Source of the DNA: Agarivorans gilvus
GTDB lineage: Bacteria > Pseudomonadota > Gammaproteobacteria > Enterobacterales > Celerinatantimonadaceae
Length of the DNA stretch: 64,000 nt
Reading direction: 5' to 3'
NCBI RefSeq assembly: GCF_001420915.1
Contig: NZ_CP013021.1
Coordinates: 3,382,501-3,446,500 of the forward strand
A model generated the notes under the pieces. The model was not told where the DNA came from, did not search any database, and worked only from the letters and a program-made list of their open reading frames with translations. Numbering within the stretch: the stretch's first letter is position 1; each line of letters opens with the position of its first letter. Position numbers and translations under genes: made by a program. This document shows, piece by piece, positions 37,506-45,535 of this stretch.

Positions 37506-37842
37506 AGCTTCGAGATGATTGATGGTTTTTTGTTCGATTTTTATGCTTTTAGTCAATATCAATAAGCGCCAACTCTGCCAAGCTTTAGCCTCCATTAGCA
37601 CAGAAACTAGCCGGAGTGGATATGGACGGCAGAGTAAAGCATGTAGATATCGCAAAGGGTATTTCGATTAGTCTAGTGGCCATGCACCACAGTGAGTTAC
37701 GGACTCTGTTTCCTGATTTGTAGGCCTATGCAGGTGATTGCTAGCCCTATGATTAAGCTTAGTTTTAATGTCATGATTAATTCGTCTAGTAAGCGCTCCA
37801 CTCTTTAGAGCAGAGCGCTTAAACTTAAGCGCTTTAGTTTAA
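37506..37842. other. Inter-operon stretch with a gene fragment
   Basis: Between convergent genes. It contains the acyltransferase-like fragment listed separately. No terminator or other feature was clear. Confidence 0.5.
37622..37723 (+). pseudogene. N-terminal fragment of an acyltransferase-3 family gene
   Basis: 33 codons from ATG to TAG: RVKHVDIAKGISISLVAMHH matches the first helix of membrane acyltransferases (xxxWLDIAKGIxIxLVVxGH). The rest of the gene is absent. It is a remnant. Confidence 0.55.
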
Positions 37843-38859
37843 TTAACGGGTTAAAATCCATTTACCGTTTTCGCGGCGGAACATCATGGGGTAGCTACTG
37901 TAAGTGCCGTTTGAATTAACAAAGCCAATGGCATTGCTGTCTTTATCACGGGTTAAGCTGACTAATTTACGGTTGTCTTCAAGGGTTATCCCAACATTTT
38001 TAGGAGCTCTGATGCGCAGAACCCAATCCGGGTCATCGATGTCTTCTTGCATACCGTCACGCAGAATTTTCTCTAAGCCACCTTTTTCATAATAAAAGGC
38101 GGCATCCCCCTCACGATTACGCTCAGCAAACATTGGCATGATGGAGTCGATATCATTGGCTGCCAGTGCGTCTTGTACTTTTTTATATTCGACAAATAAA
38201 TCATTTACTACGGCGTCATAATCCTCATCGTTCATAGCATAGTAATCAGGTAGGGTATCACTATTAAAAAACGCCCATAAAGGTAGGCTGTTGGGTATGG
38301 TGACTTGGCGCTTATAGGTTAAGGCGCCTTCATATTCTGTTTCGACTATCTTGTTTATTTCATCTAGGTAGATATCACCATTGCCTGCTACTACTTGGTT
38401 ATTATCGGTTAAACGGTATTGGCCTGCCGCTAGGCTTTCTGTCATTTCAGTATTAGCTTGCAGTTGTTTGCTATCAAACATCAGTAGAGGCAAGCGATAA
38501 CGCACCTCCGAGTTATCTTCATCTTCGATCAATAAAGCGACTTTTATGAATGCGCCGGGTAAAAACTCACCGCCTCGCTCTGGCGGCAAAATTAAAAATT
38601 TAAATTCACTTTGTTCGGGATGCATCCACTGGTTAACAGGAAGATCTACGGTGACTTGATTAGCAGGATTGTATTCCCGAATGGAAGTTGCTCCATTTAC
38701 ATCGACATAATATGCGAGGCCATAAGCACTCAGCTCAAGTTTAAAAACAGGTTTGTTTTGTAACACACTCTCTTCTCCTAAAACTACAGCCCTCAAAAAG
38801 ACCAAAATAAATAACGTGATAGTTACGGCAAAAGTTTTTCGTTTCTTAAAGATGAACAT
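37843..38859 (-). CDS. Secreted hypothetical protein, likely periplasmic partner of the effector at 38846-40812
   Basis: 338 residues with an N-terminal export signal (RKTFAVTITLFILVFLRAVV). The mature part is acidic and beta-rich and ends in FRRENGKWILTR; MFAERNREGDAAFYYEKGG suggests an NTF2-like or DUF-type fold near the C-terminus. No family is recognised with confidence. It overlaps the upstream effector-like gene by 14 bases. A periplasmic immunity protein is plausible, which would imply that the effector acts in the envelope. Confidence 0.55.
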   Translation of the reverse strand: MFIFKKRKTFAVTITLFILVFLRAVVLGEESVLQNKPVFKLELSAYGLAYYVDVNGATSIREYNPANQVTVDLPVNQWMHPEQSEFKFLILPPERGGEFLPGAFIKVALLIEDEDNSEVRYRLPLLMFDSKQLQANTEMTESLAAGQYRLTDNNQVVAGNGDIYLDEINKIVETEYEGALTYKRQVTIPNSLPLWAFFNSDTLPDYYAMNDEDYDAVVNDLFVEYKKVQDALAANDIDSIMPMFAERNREGDAAFYYEKGGLEKILRDGMQEDIDDPDWVLRIRAPKNVGITLEDNRKLVSLTRDKDSNAIGFVNSNGTYSSYPMMFRRENGKWILTR

Positions 38860-40812
38860 TATCTAATGTCGCTCCTTGTTTTGACCTGCCTGTATCGAAA
38901 ATAGTAATCGGCTCTAGCAATACCTTCTCACCACTAACTTTCTTCTCTGATGAAAGCCCTCGACTTATAATACCGTTGCGCCTCCTGCTACTATTTGCTT
39001 TGCCTTTACTACTAGCTTCTTCAACCATCACTTTAGCGTGATAGCTATAAACCAACTTCATGCCGCTAAATACCGCTTTACCTGCCATAGAGGGTTGGTT
39101 GTTGATTTCAGTAGCATAAGCGGAAAATAACAGGCCAACGCCTTGCGCTCCTTCGGCGCCTTCTGCTTTTATTTCACTGCCAATTTGTACGCTAATAATA
39201 AATACTTCTACCTTTGCGTCGGTTACCGCTTTTAGGCTAATGCCTATACCCGCCTCAACTTTGCTTGCATCTGCGCCCTGAGTAGGTAAGCAACGGCCAT
39301 CGGGTTTAAATTCCCAACCCAGTAGAGAGTCTACTCGCCCATCCATGCTTAGCTCTATCTCTACATTAGCGCTGGCTTTCACTTTGCCGTTGCCGAGTTT
39401 TACTCCCTCTTTAGTGGCTTTTCTCGCTTCTAGAATGGGGTCGGCCAGCTTGCCTGGAAATACTCTTTTAATAACGGCGGTAATTACATCACAGCTAAAG
39501 CTAAAGCCAATTAGGGGTTCAAATTTCAGGTCTAAATTGCCTTGTAAGCCTACATCGGGGCTGGCCTCCCGTTCAGCGAGCTTGAGCCCTCCACCAATGC
39601 TTAATTTAGGAGCGCTAAAGCCTGATTTAAATATTTCATAGCCATGACCGTTTTCGGCTTGCCCAACCAGAGATTTAACTTGTTGGATAATGCTGTTTAG
39701 TTGGTTTAAAAAATTTGAAAAACTATTGTTAGCTGAGGCGGTTTCTAGTGACCATTCAGATGCGCCCATTTTTCCTTTTAAGGACGAGGTGACTTCCCAC
39801 TTGTTTACATAGCCTAGTGTTAAGCGTCCATCCCATTGATAAGGATCATAAGCGTGCACCTCTGCTGAAGATTGTCCAGAGCTACAACCTTGCGCTTTGA
39901 GTTGATAGCTTTGATAAGAGTCATACCCGTTGCTTATAGAGCCAATAAAGTCCTTTAAGTTAGCAACGTTTCGCCCACTGCTGGATGGTGCGTTTACCGA
40001 AAATTTAAAATTGCTCGCTTTCTTGGTAACGGCTATATCAGGACCGGTGACATTGATGCTTGGACATATTGAGCTGCCATTAGCACAGGAACCTTGTTGT
40101 TTCACAGTGATGCTGTCTTTACCTACCACCGCAAACCGCATTTTAGGGTTATCTGCTTGGGGTTTAAGAACATCAAATTCGTAGCCTCTCTTAGAGTGTC
40201 CGCAACTAATACTAAAGGCTGTTCGGTGGCATTCTGGTGTGATATCTGCCACTGTTTGAGGATTAAGGCCTGCGCTTGCTAAATTAGGGTATGGCTCGGT
40301 ATTTGGTGCAGTACAGAGTGAGTCTTCAGCATATATGGCAGCGGGGACGCCATCTGTGTATCCTCCACGACCAAGTGAAGTCTCTTCACTTCTTGGGGCC
40401 GTTTGTGCCTTAGACGCTTGCGATGCAGAAGTGGCAGCAATGGGAATAGCACCCGTAGCGCTTGTTGGTGGCATAGGCGCAAAATTATTGCCTTTTAGTA
40501 CTTTTATTTCACCGCTAACCATCGCATTGCTTAGCCAAGCGATTTTTTGTTGTTCACTCTTGTGGTGAGTCATGCAATCGCCAGACAGCTGAAAGTACAG
40601 CTTGTTTAAGTCGAATTGATGCCCCAAGTGCGACTGTGGTTTTTCAGTAAGGATTGTGCCCAATGAATATCTATCCGTTGGGTTACCAACTCACCTAGAT
40701 TCGGCGAATGATTTAGTTGTCTGGGTAGAAATATGAAAGACTGGCCAAAAACATCCACTAACAGTGTTTGATTGAATACAGATTGCTCGATAGGGTTAGT
40801 GTTTAAATACAT
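38846..40812 (-). CDS. Effector-like protein with the shared N-terminal domain (frame break)
   Basis: 656 codons when one base is added to the C run 40622-40625 (plus strand), where TWG-HQFDLNKLYFQLSGDC should continue. Residues 1-110 are a diverged version of the domain in the other two effectors (LVDVFGQSFIFLPRQL, HHKSEQQKIAWLSNAMVSGE). The rest is beta-rich and Gly/Ser-rich with several Cys pairs (SLCTAPN, SISCGHSKRGYEF, GSCANGSSICPS) and a C-terminal MAGKAVFSGMKLVYSYHAK before a basic tail. No catalytic motif recognised; the amphipathic strands would suit a membrane-active protein (speculative). Confidence 0.6.
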
Positions 40813-41188
40813 TCTTATCCCCTAAACCGTCCTTAGTTTGAACTGTCCTAGACATGCGACTCCCTGTCTGTTTGGCTGTTTAATATTGACTCCAAAGTCA
40901 ATAGTGAGGGGATGCTATCAGGCTAGTAATAAGTTAGTCAACATAGATGTCTAAATATGTTTAACACTACTGTAAATGGTTTGCCAAAGCTTTGGGATGA
41001 GTGATGATTTTTTGTTTAACCAAGGCATGCTAGAGCTGTTTAAAGACATTGCTAAGCGCCATGCTGAAGGGGCGCTTTAAACTGAATTAAAGACTCGTAG
41101 GCTTTTGCGCTTGGGTTTCATTCTTGCCATTGGATTGAGTCGCTCTTCCCATTATTAGCTAACTTTGTAGCATCGGCTATTCTGCTAT
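40813..41188. other. Non-coding stretch upstream of the third effector
   Basis: Contains the leader of the minus-strand effector gene. A 27-codon frame at 40997-41080 (MSDDFLFNQGMLELFKDIAK...) lies on the plus strand and may be a fragment of some other gene. No support beyond an open frame. Confidence 0.35.
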
Positions 41189-41520
41189 TTAAGAGCTTTT
41201 CAGTAAGGCTCTAGCTTCTTCATCACTCAACTCTTTGCCTACATGCACCACCACCTTATGGGCGCCTGAACTCAAGGCCAATTCTTTGAAAATCCGCTGT
41301 TCCACTTCCGATAATCCACCTTCTACCATCGCCATGGGATGAATTAATACTTTGGCACTTTTCTTAAGCAGTGCCTTTGGCTGAAGCTGTTTGATGAGAG
41401 TGGCTAGCAGCGGCGCAGCTACTGAAAACTGGCCCACTAACAGCCGCTCGGTGGTAAATGGGCTGGGCGCGCTGAGGGTTTTCCAGCCTTCGTTTAAAGC
41501 GAGGTTTTTCGCTGCAAAAC
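41189..41520 (-). pseudogene. 3' fragment of an MreB-like gene, cut by IS copy 7
   Basis: The minus-strand frame enters from the IS (NLALNEGWKTLSAPSPFTTE) and continues to a stop at 41189. AKVLIHPMAMVEGGLSEVEQ and FKELALSSGAHKVVVHVGKE resemble the MreB/Mbl domain I strand-helix in which VxE and a Gly-Ala pair recur. The N-terminus is lost. The family assignment is tentative. It marks the right inner edge of the island cargo. Confidence 0.45.
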
Positions 41521-42574
41521 GGCGTTGTTTCCTAAATCAGATTGAACTAACTCAGCAGTCGCGGATCTGATCTGTATCTATATCTGTCGGGTCACCAAAT
41601 ATGGGTAAAGCGAAAGGCAACATCACCAACTGGAAGCAGTACAACAGTGCACTGAAGCAACGCGGCTCATTGACCTTCTGGATGGATGAGAAAGCCATAG
41701 AACTATGGAATAACACTGAGCGCAGTGGTCGTCGAGGGCGCAGCCAAACTTACAGTGACACCGCTATCGCAACTGCGCTGATGATTAAAGGCGTATTTAA
41801 GTTACCACTGCGTGCTCTTGAAGGCTTCATCAACTCATTGTTTCGCCTGCTCAAGGTCGACTTAAAATCTCCCGATTACAGTTGTATAAGCAAGCGAGCA
41901 AAGACTGTTGAAGTCAACTATCGCCTACCTAGCCAAGGTCAAGCGGCTCACCTCGTTATCGATGCTACAGGTCTTAAGGTGTTTGGCGAAGGAGAGTGGA
42001 AGGTGCGTAAACACGGCGCTGAAAAGCGTCGAGTCTGGCGAAAACTGCATATGGCAGTAGATGCCCAGAGCCATCAGATAGTGAGTGCTGAGGTCTCGAT
42101 GGACTGGGTTCACGATAGTGAAGTGTTACCCACCTTGTTGAGACCGCTGCGGCGCAAAGTGAAAGCAGTAAGCGCTGATGGTGCCTATGACACACGGCAG
42201 AGCTATCAAGAAGTACAACGTAAGAAGGCTGTTGCACTAATCCCTCCACGCAAGAATGCAGGTATGTGGGAAGCGGGTCACCCACGGAACGTTGCAGTAA
42301 AAGCCTTGAAGCAAGGTGAGTTGGAAAACTGGAAACGGGACAATGCTTACCATCTTCGTTCACTATCGGAGACGGCGATGTATCGTTTCAAACAACTGCT
42401 TAGCGACAAGTTGAGTCTACGTTGTTACAACGCCCAAGTCGGCGAAATCATGGCCGGAGTGTGCGCGTTGAACAAAATGAGCAGGCTAGGTATGCCTGTT
42501 CGTCAGCTAGCTGAATAAAGAGGAAAACGCCTTGAGGTTACTGCGTTCGTTGCACTGAATTGATCAACAAGGCC
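41521..42574 (+). mobile_element. IS5-family element, copy 7, right boundary of the island
   Basis: A complete 1054-bp element. The left flank is CTGCAAAAC (inside the MreB-like fragment) and the right flank is GTTTGGTTA, which matches the left flank of copy 2 and not its own left flank. Confidence 0.95.
41601..42518 (+). CDS. IS903-type transposase, copy 7 (intact)
   Basis: 305 residues with D121, D193 and E257. The unique variant K-Q-Y at residues 12-14 (others K-L-Y) and an altered base just before the start (CCAAATATG) set it apart from the rest. Confidence 0.95.
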   Translation: MGKAKGNITNWKQYNSALKQRGSLTFWMDEKAIELWNNTERSGRRGRSQTYSDTAIATALMIKGVFKLPLRALEGFINSLFRLLKVDLKSPDYSCISKRAKTVEVNYRLPSQGQAAHLVIDATGLKVFGEGEWKVRKHGAEKRRVWRKLHMAVDAQSHQIVSAEVSMDWVHDSEVLPTLLRPLRRKVKAVSADGAYDTRQSYQEVQRKKAVALIPPRKNAGMWEAGHPRNVAVKALKQGELENWKRDNAYHLRSLSETAMYRFKQLLSDKLSLRCYNAQVGEIMAGVCALNKMSRLGMPVRQLAE

Positions 42575-42583
42575 GTTTGGTTA
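42575..42583 (+). repeat. Right target-site duplication of the island (GTTTGGTTA)
   Basis: The perfect match of 24455-24463, in the same orientation, directly outside IS copy 7. Confidence 0.9.
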
Positions 42584-42678
42584 TGTAATGAATTAATAGT
42601 TTTTTGTAATAATTCATTAATTCGCCCAAAATCTTTGGCTGTTGCAGGATGGCGAATACAGGTGATAATCGAAAGCAC
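42575..42678 (-). pseudogene. Interrupted glycosyltransferase, 5' part (segment 1 of 3)
   Basis: Start GTG at 42678 with AAGGAA upstream: VLSIITCIRHPATAKDFGRI, then NELLQKTINSLH up to the island duplication GTTTGGTTA (42575-42583). It continues in frame at 24454. It lies 22 bp after the flippase stop, so the intact gene was the last member of the minus-strand operon. Confidence 0.9.
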
Positions 42679-42700
42679 AATAAATTCCTTTTTAGTGGCC

Positions 42701-44158
42701 TTAATTTCCTTTATTTCTTACTAAGGCTAAAGCTTCTTTGACTGAATTCTTATCTAGCATATTAATTAAGGCTAAGTAACTTAGGCCGCCAACAGCAATC
42801 TGTACTATTAAATTAAGCGCTAGATTGTGGAAGCTTATTGATTTTACTAAATAAACCATGCATAGCATTCCGGCTCCAGCCAGCACTGGTGGGATGAAGC
42901 ATTTAATCAACAGATTAAAAGGCGTGCTGAGTATTCGGCTATTACGCCAAGCCACGAGCATATAGCCAAGTGGATAAGCGCATAACCAAGCAAACGCGAG
43001 CCCTGTTGCTCCAAAACGCGCACCGATATTTATACTGACAAACATAACAGCAATCATAATACAGAGATTTATTAGCATATGCTTGACGCGCCTCAAGCTT
43101 TTTAACGCTGGCCCGAATAGTTCCTCACTGAAGCGTAGCGGCATTATAATCAGCATAATGGCAGTGGGTATAATTGCTCCTTGCCATTTATCGCCAAGTA
43201 ATAAGGGAATGACGACATCGATTACAGAAGCTAAACCCCAAAAAATCGGTAAGGTAAAGCCAATACACAGGCGTTGTACTTTAAGTACATATTTAGCGAT
43301 CAGTGTGCCTTGGTCTTGTATTTGCGCATAAGCCGGGAAGGCAACTTGGCGAAGTAGGGGCATTATTTTTTTCTGTGGCGTCAGGGCTACCTGTAAGCCA
43401 ATGGCATACAGGCCTATCTCTGCTGGCGTCATTAATCTCCCGCCAATTGCCACATCCATATTGGTAAACACATAAAATAACATTGATAGTACAGATAGCA
43501 GTATACCGAACCTTAGCATACCTCTAATTTGATCGGTCCTGAAGCTGGGAAAGAAAAGAGTGGGTTTAGTGAGGAATGTTAAAATACAGCGTAGAACGTT
43601 GTTAAGTAATTCACCATAAACTAGGGACCATAATCCAAAATCTGAGTAGGCCATTACTAGTGTAACTATGGCGGCGATAATGTTAGAAGTGGCAGCAATC
43701 AATGATACTTGTTTAAATTCCATATTTTTCGCCAACAAGGCTGCGGGGATCACCTCAAAGGCTAAAAATAAAAAACACCAAGCGTTAATTTTTAGAACCT
43801 CACTGACCGTGTTTGATTGATAGTAAGCAGCAACGGGCTCAGCTAAACCATACTGGATGAGGAAAAAAGCGCTATGACTGAGAATGATTGCTCCAAACAT
43901 TTGTTTAAGAACTACTTGGTTTAAGTCTTTTCGTTGAATAATAGAAGCGGTAAATAACGAGCTAAGAATAATGATGAAAAAACCAGATAAAACAGCCGAC
44001 ATAGCAACTACGCCATAATCGACCGGGCTTAGGATGCGAATCACCCAAAAGGTTATTGCCCAACGTAGTACTTGAGTAACTATTTTTCCCAGCGCCACCC
44101 ATTTTAGAGAGCGCATTACTTGATGTTTTATAGCAGTGCTTGGTCTTGTGTTACTCAT
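42701..44158 (-). CDS. Polysaccharide flippase (Wzx/MATE-like, oligosaccharide flippase family)
   Basis: A 485-residue inner-membrane protein with 12-14 helices. The N-terminal pattern RSLKWVALGKIVTQVLRWAI and VIRILSPVDYGVVAMSAVLS is characteristic of the WzxC/polysaccharide-synthase-3 class, which flips undecaprenyl-linked repeat units. The start overlaps the PP-loop gene stop by four bases (ATGA-type), so the two are coupled. Confidence 0.88.
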   Translation of the reverse strand: MSNTRPSTAIKHQVMRSLKWVALGKIVTQVLRWAITFWVIRILSPVDYGVVAMSAVLSGFFIIILSSLFTASIIQRKDLNQVVLKQMFGAIILSHSAFFLIQYGLAEPVAAYYQSNTVSEVLKINAWCFLFLAFEVIPAALLAKNMEFKQVSLIAATSNIIAAIVTLVMAYSDFGLWSLVYGELLNNVLRCILTFLTKPTLFFPSFRTDQIRGMLRFGILLSVLSMLFYVFTNMDVAIGGRLMTPAEIGLYAIGLQVALTPQKKIMPLLRQVAFPAYAQIQDQGTLIAKYVLKVQRLCIGFTLPIFWGLASVIDVVIPLLLGDKWQGAIIPTAIMLIIMPLRFSEELFGPALKSLRRVKHMLINLCIMIAVMFVSINIGARFGATGLAFAWLCAYPLGYMLVAWRNSRILSTPFNLLIKCFIPPVLAGAGMLCMVYLVKSISFHNLALNLIVQIAVGGLSYLALINMLDKNSVKEALALVRNKGN

Positions 44159-45375
44159 TTTGCTCTCTCAAAGAGCATTCTTTTTATGAATTGGTTTTTT
44201 AAAAGTGTTTTTTTAATTAATTTTTTTGTCTTTGTTTTAATTCTTTTGGGCGTATTTATTAATAATAATAATGTGGCTTTGATGTATAAATGTTTCGGGA
44301 ATCTTGTTTTTTTATACTTTGAATATTGCATTATTTCTTTATGTAGAGGGTTTTTGCTAAAAATCATATTGGTGATGAATTTGTTTTTATTGTCAAAGTA
44401 AGTTGACAGCTTAAATACGCCTGCGTAGAGTTGAAGGTTGCCACTCAACTCTAATGTTAAAAGTGTTCTCATACATTTTGAACATTTTGAGCAGTTATCG
44501 GCTTTCTCTTTAGACAAAACACACACATCCAAATATTTATAGCTTTGAGTTAATCTAGAAACTTTTAAGGTTTTTTCCACCCTTGTATATTCACTTCCTA
44601 CGGACAGCATAGTTAAACTTTCAGTGGCTATTAGTGGTAAAATGAATGCGTCAGCAAAAGCTATGTCGTAAGTTTTTTCGACTTTTAATGCTTCGTAGCT
44701 ATAAGCGGAAGAATATAGGTAAAACTTAAGGATAGGCTGTAAAAGAAGCGCTACTGAAGCATTACGAAGAGTATGGGTAAGCTGAAAATCTAACTTGCCA
44801 GCATAAAAATTTTCTACATTAGAGTTTACTTTAAATAAAGGGAGTTTTAACTCTGAAGCTGCAGATTTTAGTTTGTTAAAGCGTGAATTAAATAATTGTG
44901 TCGCCTTATCTTTACCGTGTGATCCGACATTGCTAAAAAGTAAATGTGAAATCTTTAATTGCTTAGGAGCGTTGTTTTGATAATAATCACTAAGGGTGCT
45001 ATAGGAATCTATCCCTGCCGAGAAACCTGTTGCTACACCTAATGATCCCGTTGGTGTGCTCGTGGTTTTTTTGGCTGTTATAGAGATTTTTTTTAATTTA
45101 GGCATAAGGCTGCAAAGAATATTTTGCAGAGGGCCTTTAACGTTAAAAAGTAGCCTTTCCGATAAAGGCCCATGAATAACTATATCTTGCCCTTTAAGCA
45201 TCGCTGGGATAAGAAGGGCTATAAGTGCAGCATCGCAACTACTGCTTAGTTTCTCGTTATGTTCGGCTTGTAAGTTGAACCATAGTGATGTTGATATTCC
45301 ATTTTGTTCAATACGAGCTTCGTATTTTAACCCATCGTCTTGGTATAACTTTGGTGCGTAGATTTGCATGTTCAT
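44155..45375 (-). CDS. PP-loop ATPase-like protein in the polysaccharide operon (QueC/asparagine-synthase-like fold)
   Basis: About 406 residues. A PP-loop signature, VATGFSAGIDSYSTL (SxGxDS), lies near residue 120. A cysteine cluster, NCSKCSKCMRTLLTLE (about residue 310), looks like a zinc site. PP-loop enzymes adenylate a carboxylate or amide-forming substrate; here the likely product is an amidated or modified sugar, but no substrate is known (inference). The ORF opens at 45396; I prefer ATG 45375 with GAGG 11 bases upstream. Next in the operon is the flippase. Confidence 0.6.
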   Translation of the reverse strand: MNMQIYAPKLYQDDGLKYEARIEQNGISTSLWFNLQAEHNEKLSSSCDAALIALLIPAMLKGQDIVIHGPLSERLLFNVKGPLQNILCSLMPKLKKISITAKKTTSTPTGSLGVATGFSAGIDSYSTLSDYYQNNAPKQLKISHLLFSNVGSHGKDKATQLFNSRFNKLKSAASELKLPLFKVNSNVENFYAGKLDFQLTHTLRNASVALLLQPILKFYLYSSAYSYEALKVEKTYDIAFADAFILPLIATESLTMLSVGSEYTRVEKTLKVSRLTQSYKYLDVCVLSKEKADNCSKCSKCMRTLLTLELSGNLQLYAGVFKLSTYFDNKNKFITNMIFSKNPLHKEIMQYSKYKKTRFPKHLYIKATLLLLINTPKRIKTKTKKLIKKTLLKNQFIKRMLFERAK

Positions 45376-45535
45376 TATTTCCATAACCTCAATCAAGTTT
45401 CTGAGCTATATAAATTCCATCAAGTAGCTCTTGATCTGCCTCGCCGATTTTTTATGAGGTGTTTTTTCAACGGTTTTATCCCCGAACTACGATATAAGTC
45501 GCCTTTAATCACGGAAATAGAAAAGCCGCTGTATA

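Larger units (their letters stand above)
24464..42574. mobile_element. 18.1-kb composite-transposon-like island carrying toxin/effector genes
   Basis: The island is bounded by direct copies of one IS (copy 2 at the left, copy 7 at the right) and by a single 9-bp duplication, GTTTGGTTA, outside both. The outside sequences join in frame into one glycosyltransferase gene, so the whole segment entered that gene as a unit. Alternatively a single IS received it by IS-IS recombination. Inner flanks of copies 2 and 7 do not match (TGTACAGCG against CTGCAAAAC), as expected for a composite transposon. Cargo: a small membrane protein, three effector-like genes, immunity-like genes, gene fragments, and IS copies 3-6. 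Confidence 0.85.

Noticed and set aside
23752..42363. Antisense ORFs of 129 and 62 residues repeated in all IS copies
   Set aside because: They exist only because the transposase gene is repeated; no ribosome site, and conservation follows the sense strand.
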